64,000 nt of DNA, from assembly GCA_013396655.1 (NCBI GenBank), contig WBMV01003159.1, forward strand, positions 62,001 through 126,000. The letters are read 5' to 3'. Shown one piece after another: positions 62,875 to 64,000 of this stretch; the first letter of the stretch is position 1, and every line of letters starts with the position of its first letter. The position numbers and the translations under genes were made by a program. Source of the stretch: Campylorhamphus procurvoides (lineage: Eukaryota > Chordata > Aves > Passeriformes > Dendrocolaptidae). Below the pieces are notes generated by a model. It did not search any database and was not told where the DNA came from. It saw only the letters and a list, made by a program, of their open reading frames with translations.

Positions 62875-64000
62875 AGTCCATGAAACTTTTCCTGGATCAT
62901 ACTGGAAGTGACCCTTCCTCTATAATCTCTTACCTTTGCAGAGGGAGTTCTGGGCTGTATTTCACTACTTAGCTACACTTCACACTTGTTCTTATGTGGT
63001 CAGACAGAAGGAAGGTGATTTCCATGTCTTTTCCAATATATGCAAAGAGTTTTCAAGTTGTTAAATCTGAAAAACTGCTGCTCATTTTTAAGCCATTACC
63101 AAGAACACATTTCTCAAACAGAAGATCTGTTTCATACAGAAGTCTACAGTATTAAGTGTGTTACCAGGGCAGTACAGTTCATAGTAGTTCAGAAAAATAA
63201 AGAGAAAACTCAAGCAACAGAAATAACATACCAGAGTGACTTGATAGTTCTCTGCCAGTAGGGAGAACCCCAAAACATGAAACATGTTGGCTTGTTAGAT
63301 ACTTCTCTCCTAGCTCACACTTTGCTCAGATAGACAGAAATGCTTCTGCTTCAGTCACAAGTTGACAATTTCTGGAAAGGCAAAACCGCAGACTTCTCTT
63401 TCTCATGACCAGGAAAAGGGATGTGGTCAATATTTTACTACCAGTAATCTAAGTCTTATGGGAAACTACACCTTTCCAGTTTAACTGCCCACTTCTGCAA
63501 AACTTTTGTGCCAGACTTTAGAGGTTACTAAGCATCAATTTACTTAAATAAATGTCTCAGCAAGAGTCAATAAGAATAATGGTAATAATGTCAAAATAAA
63601 TGCACACTGATTTACTCAGATTGAGAATATATCATGTCAAAAACAATCACCATGGTGCAGGTCAGGTGGAAACAAGGTTGATATTGAAAATGTGAAAAAA
63701 AAATCAGCAGCAGAAAAATTGGTGCAGAGTGGTTAGCTTCTAGTTTTCTGCTAGGAAAATTCTATGTTAATCTTACAGCCATTTCAGATCAAATATTTTC
63801 AGACAAGCACTTGTGTATGTAAGATCTTCCTGAAGTTGTATGTGAAACCCCCCCAGACTAGACTTTCTTCTGTGACTAGCCCTGTGACTAGTTTTGAGAG
63901 CAGGCCCTTTGTGAAACATCTCCCTCTTTCTGTGATACAGTACTTATACATTAGGAAAATGTGGTTTAATTTTCTTCTAGATATATTTATAGCTCTATTT
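62875..64000. other. Unique AT-rich DNA, nothing recognised
   Basis: No supported gene or element up to the end of the window. Confidence 0.4.

Noticed and set aside
1..64000. CRISPR arrays, operons, tRNA or microRNA genes
   Set aside because: The sequence is vertebrate. I saw no regularly spaced repeats and no tRNA or known microRNA that I could recognise by eye; a tRNAscan or Infernal run was not possible.

Overview
The window looks like bird nuclear DNA, probably from a neoavian and possibly a passerine. It is AT-rich and CpG-poor. It carries five recognisable CR1 (chicken repeat 1) LINE pieces, including one with a clear CR1 reverse-transcriptase C-terminus and two with the catagaat/attctatg-type 3' octamer. 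It also carries several solo LTRs of endogenous retroviruses. No bacterial-style gene organisation is present. I find no protein-coding gene that I can identify. The open frames are short and random-looking, lie inside CR1 copies, or span runs of N. The window is best read as a gene desert or the inside of a very large intron.

Layout. 1-8.1 kb is unique AT-rich DNA with one small assembly gap. A CpG-rich solo LTR sits at 8.6-9.15 kb. 11.9-12.1 kb is a G/T-only tract with two G-quadruplex motifs. A CR1 reverse-transcriptase fragment lies at 13.2-14.4 kb and an LTR-like element at 17.8-18.1 kb. A reverse-strand CR1 copy interrupted by 841 N lies at 20.2-22.0 kb. A well-bounded solo LTR, with perfect 10-bp terminal inverted repeats and an 87-bp U3 duplication, is at 23.4-24.0 kb. 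A decayed antisense piece of 28S rRNA is at 25.5-25.8 kb. Reverse-strand CR1 pieces lie at 28.85-29.7 kb and 38.0-38.4 kb. A possible LTR edge abuts an assembly gap at 40.6 kb. An AT microsatellite next to a 23-bp palindrome is at 43.5-43.65 kb. A 290-bp LTR-like element bounded by inverted repeats is at 46.7-47.0 kb. A forward CR1 3' end lies at 62.5-62.9 kb.

The non-repeat part holds several dense motif clusters that look like distal regulatory DNA: a TALE/HOX-type cluster at 50.42-50.48 kb, an E-box/homeodomain palindrome cluster at 52.45-52.75 kb, a CTGTCA cluster at 8.19-8.24 kb, an octamer-containing block at 41.7 kb and a MARE-like palindrome at 60.86 kb. These are inferences from sequence only; conservation could not be tested. 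One pair of splice-site-bounded, phase-compatible short open segments (47199-47284 and 48151-48195) is the only hint of an exon. I did not find a clear new multi-gene system. The most unusual items are the 28S rRNA pseudogene fragment, the motif-dense palindrome clusters and the possible microexon.
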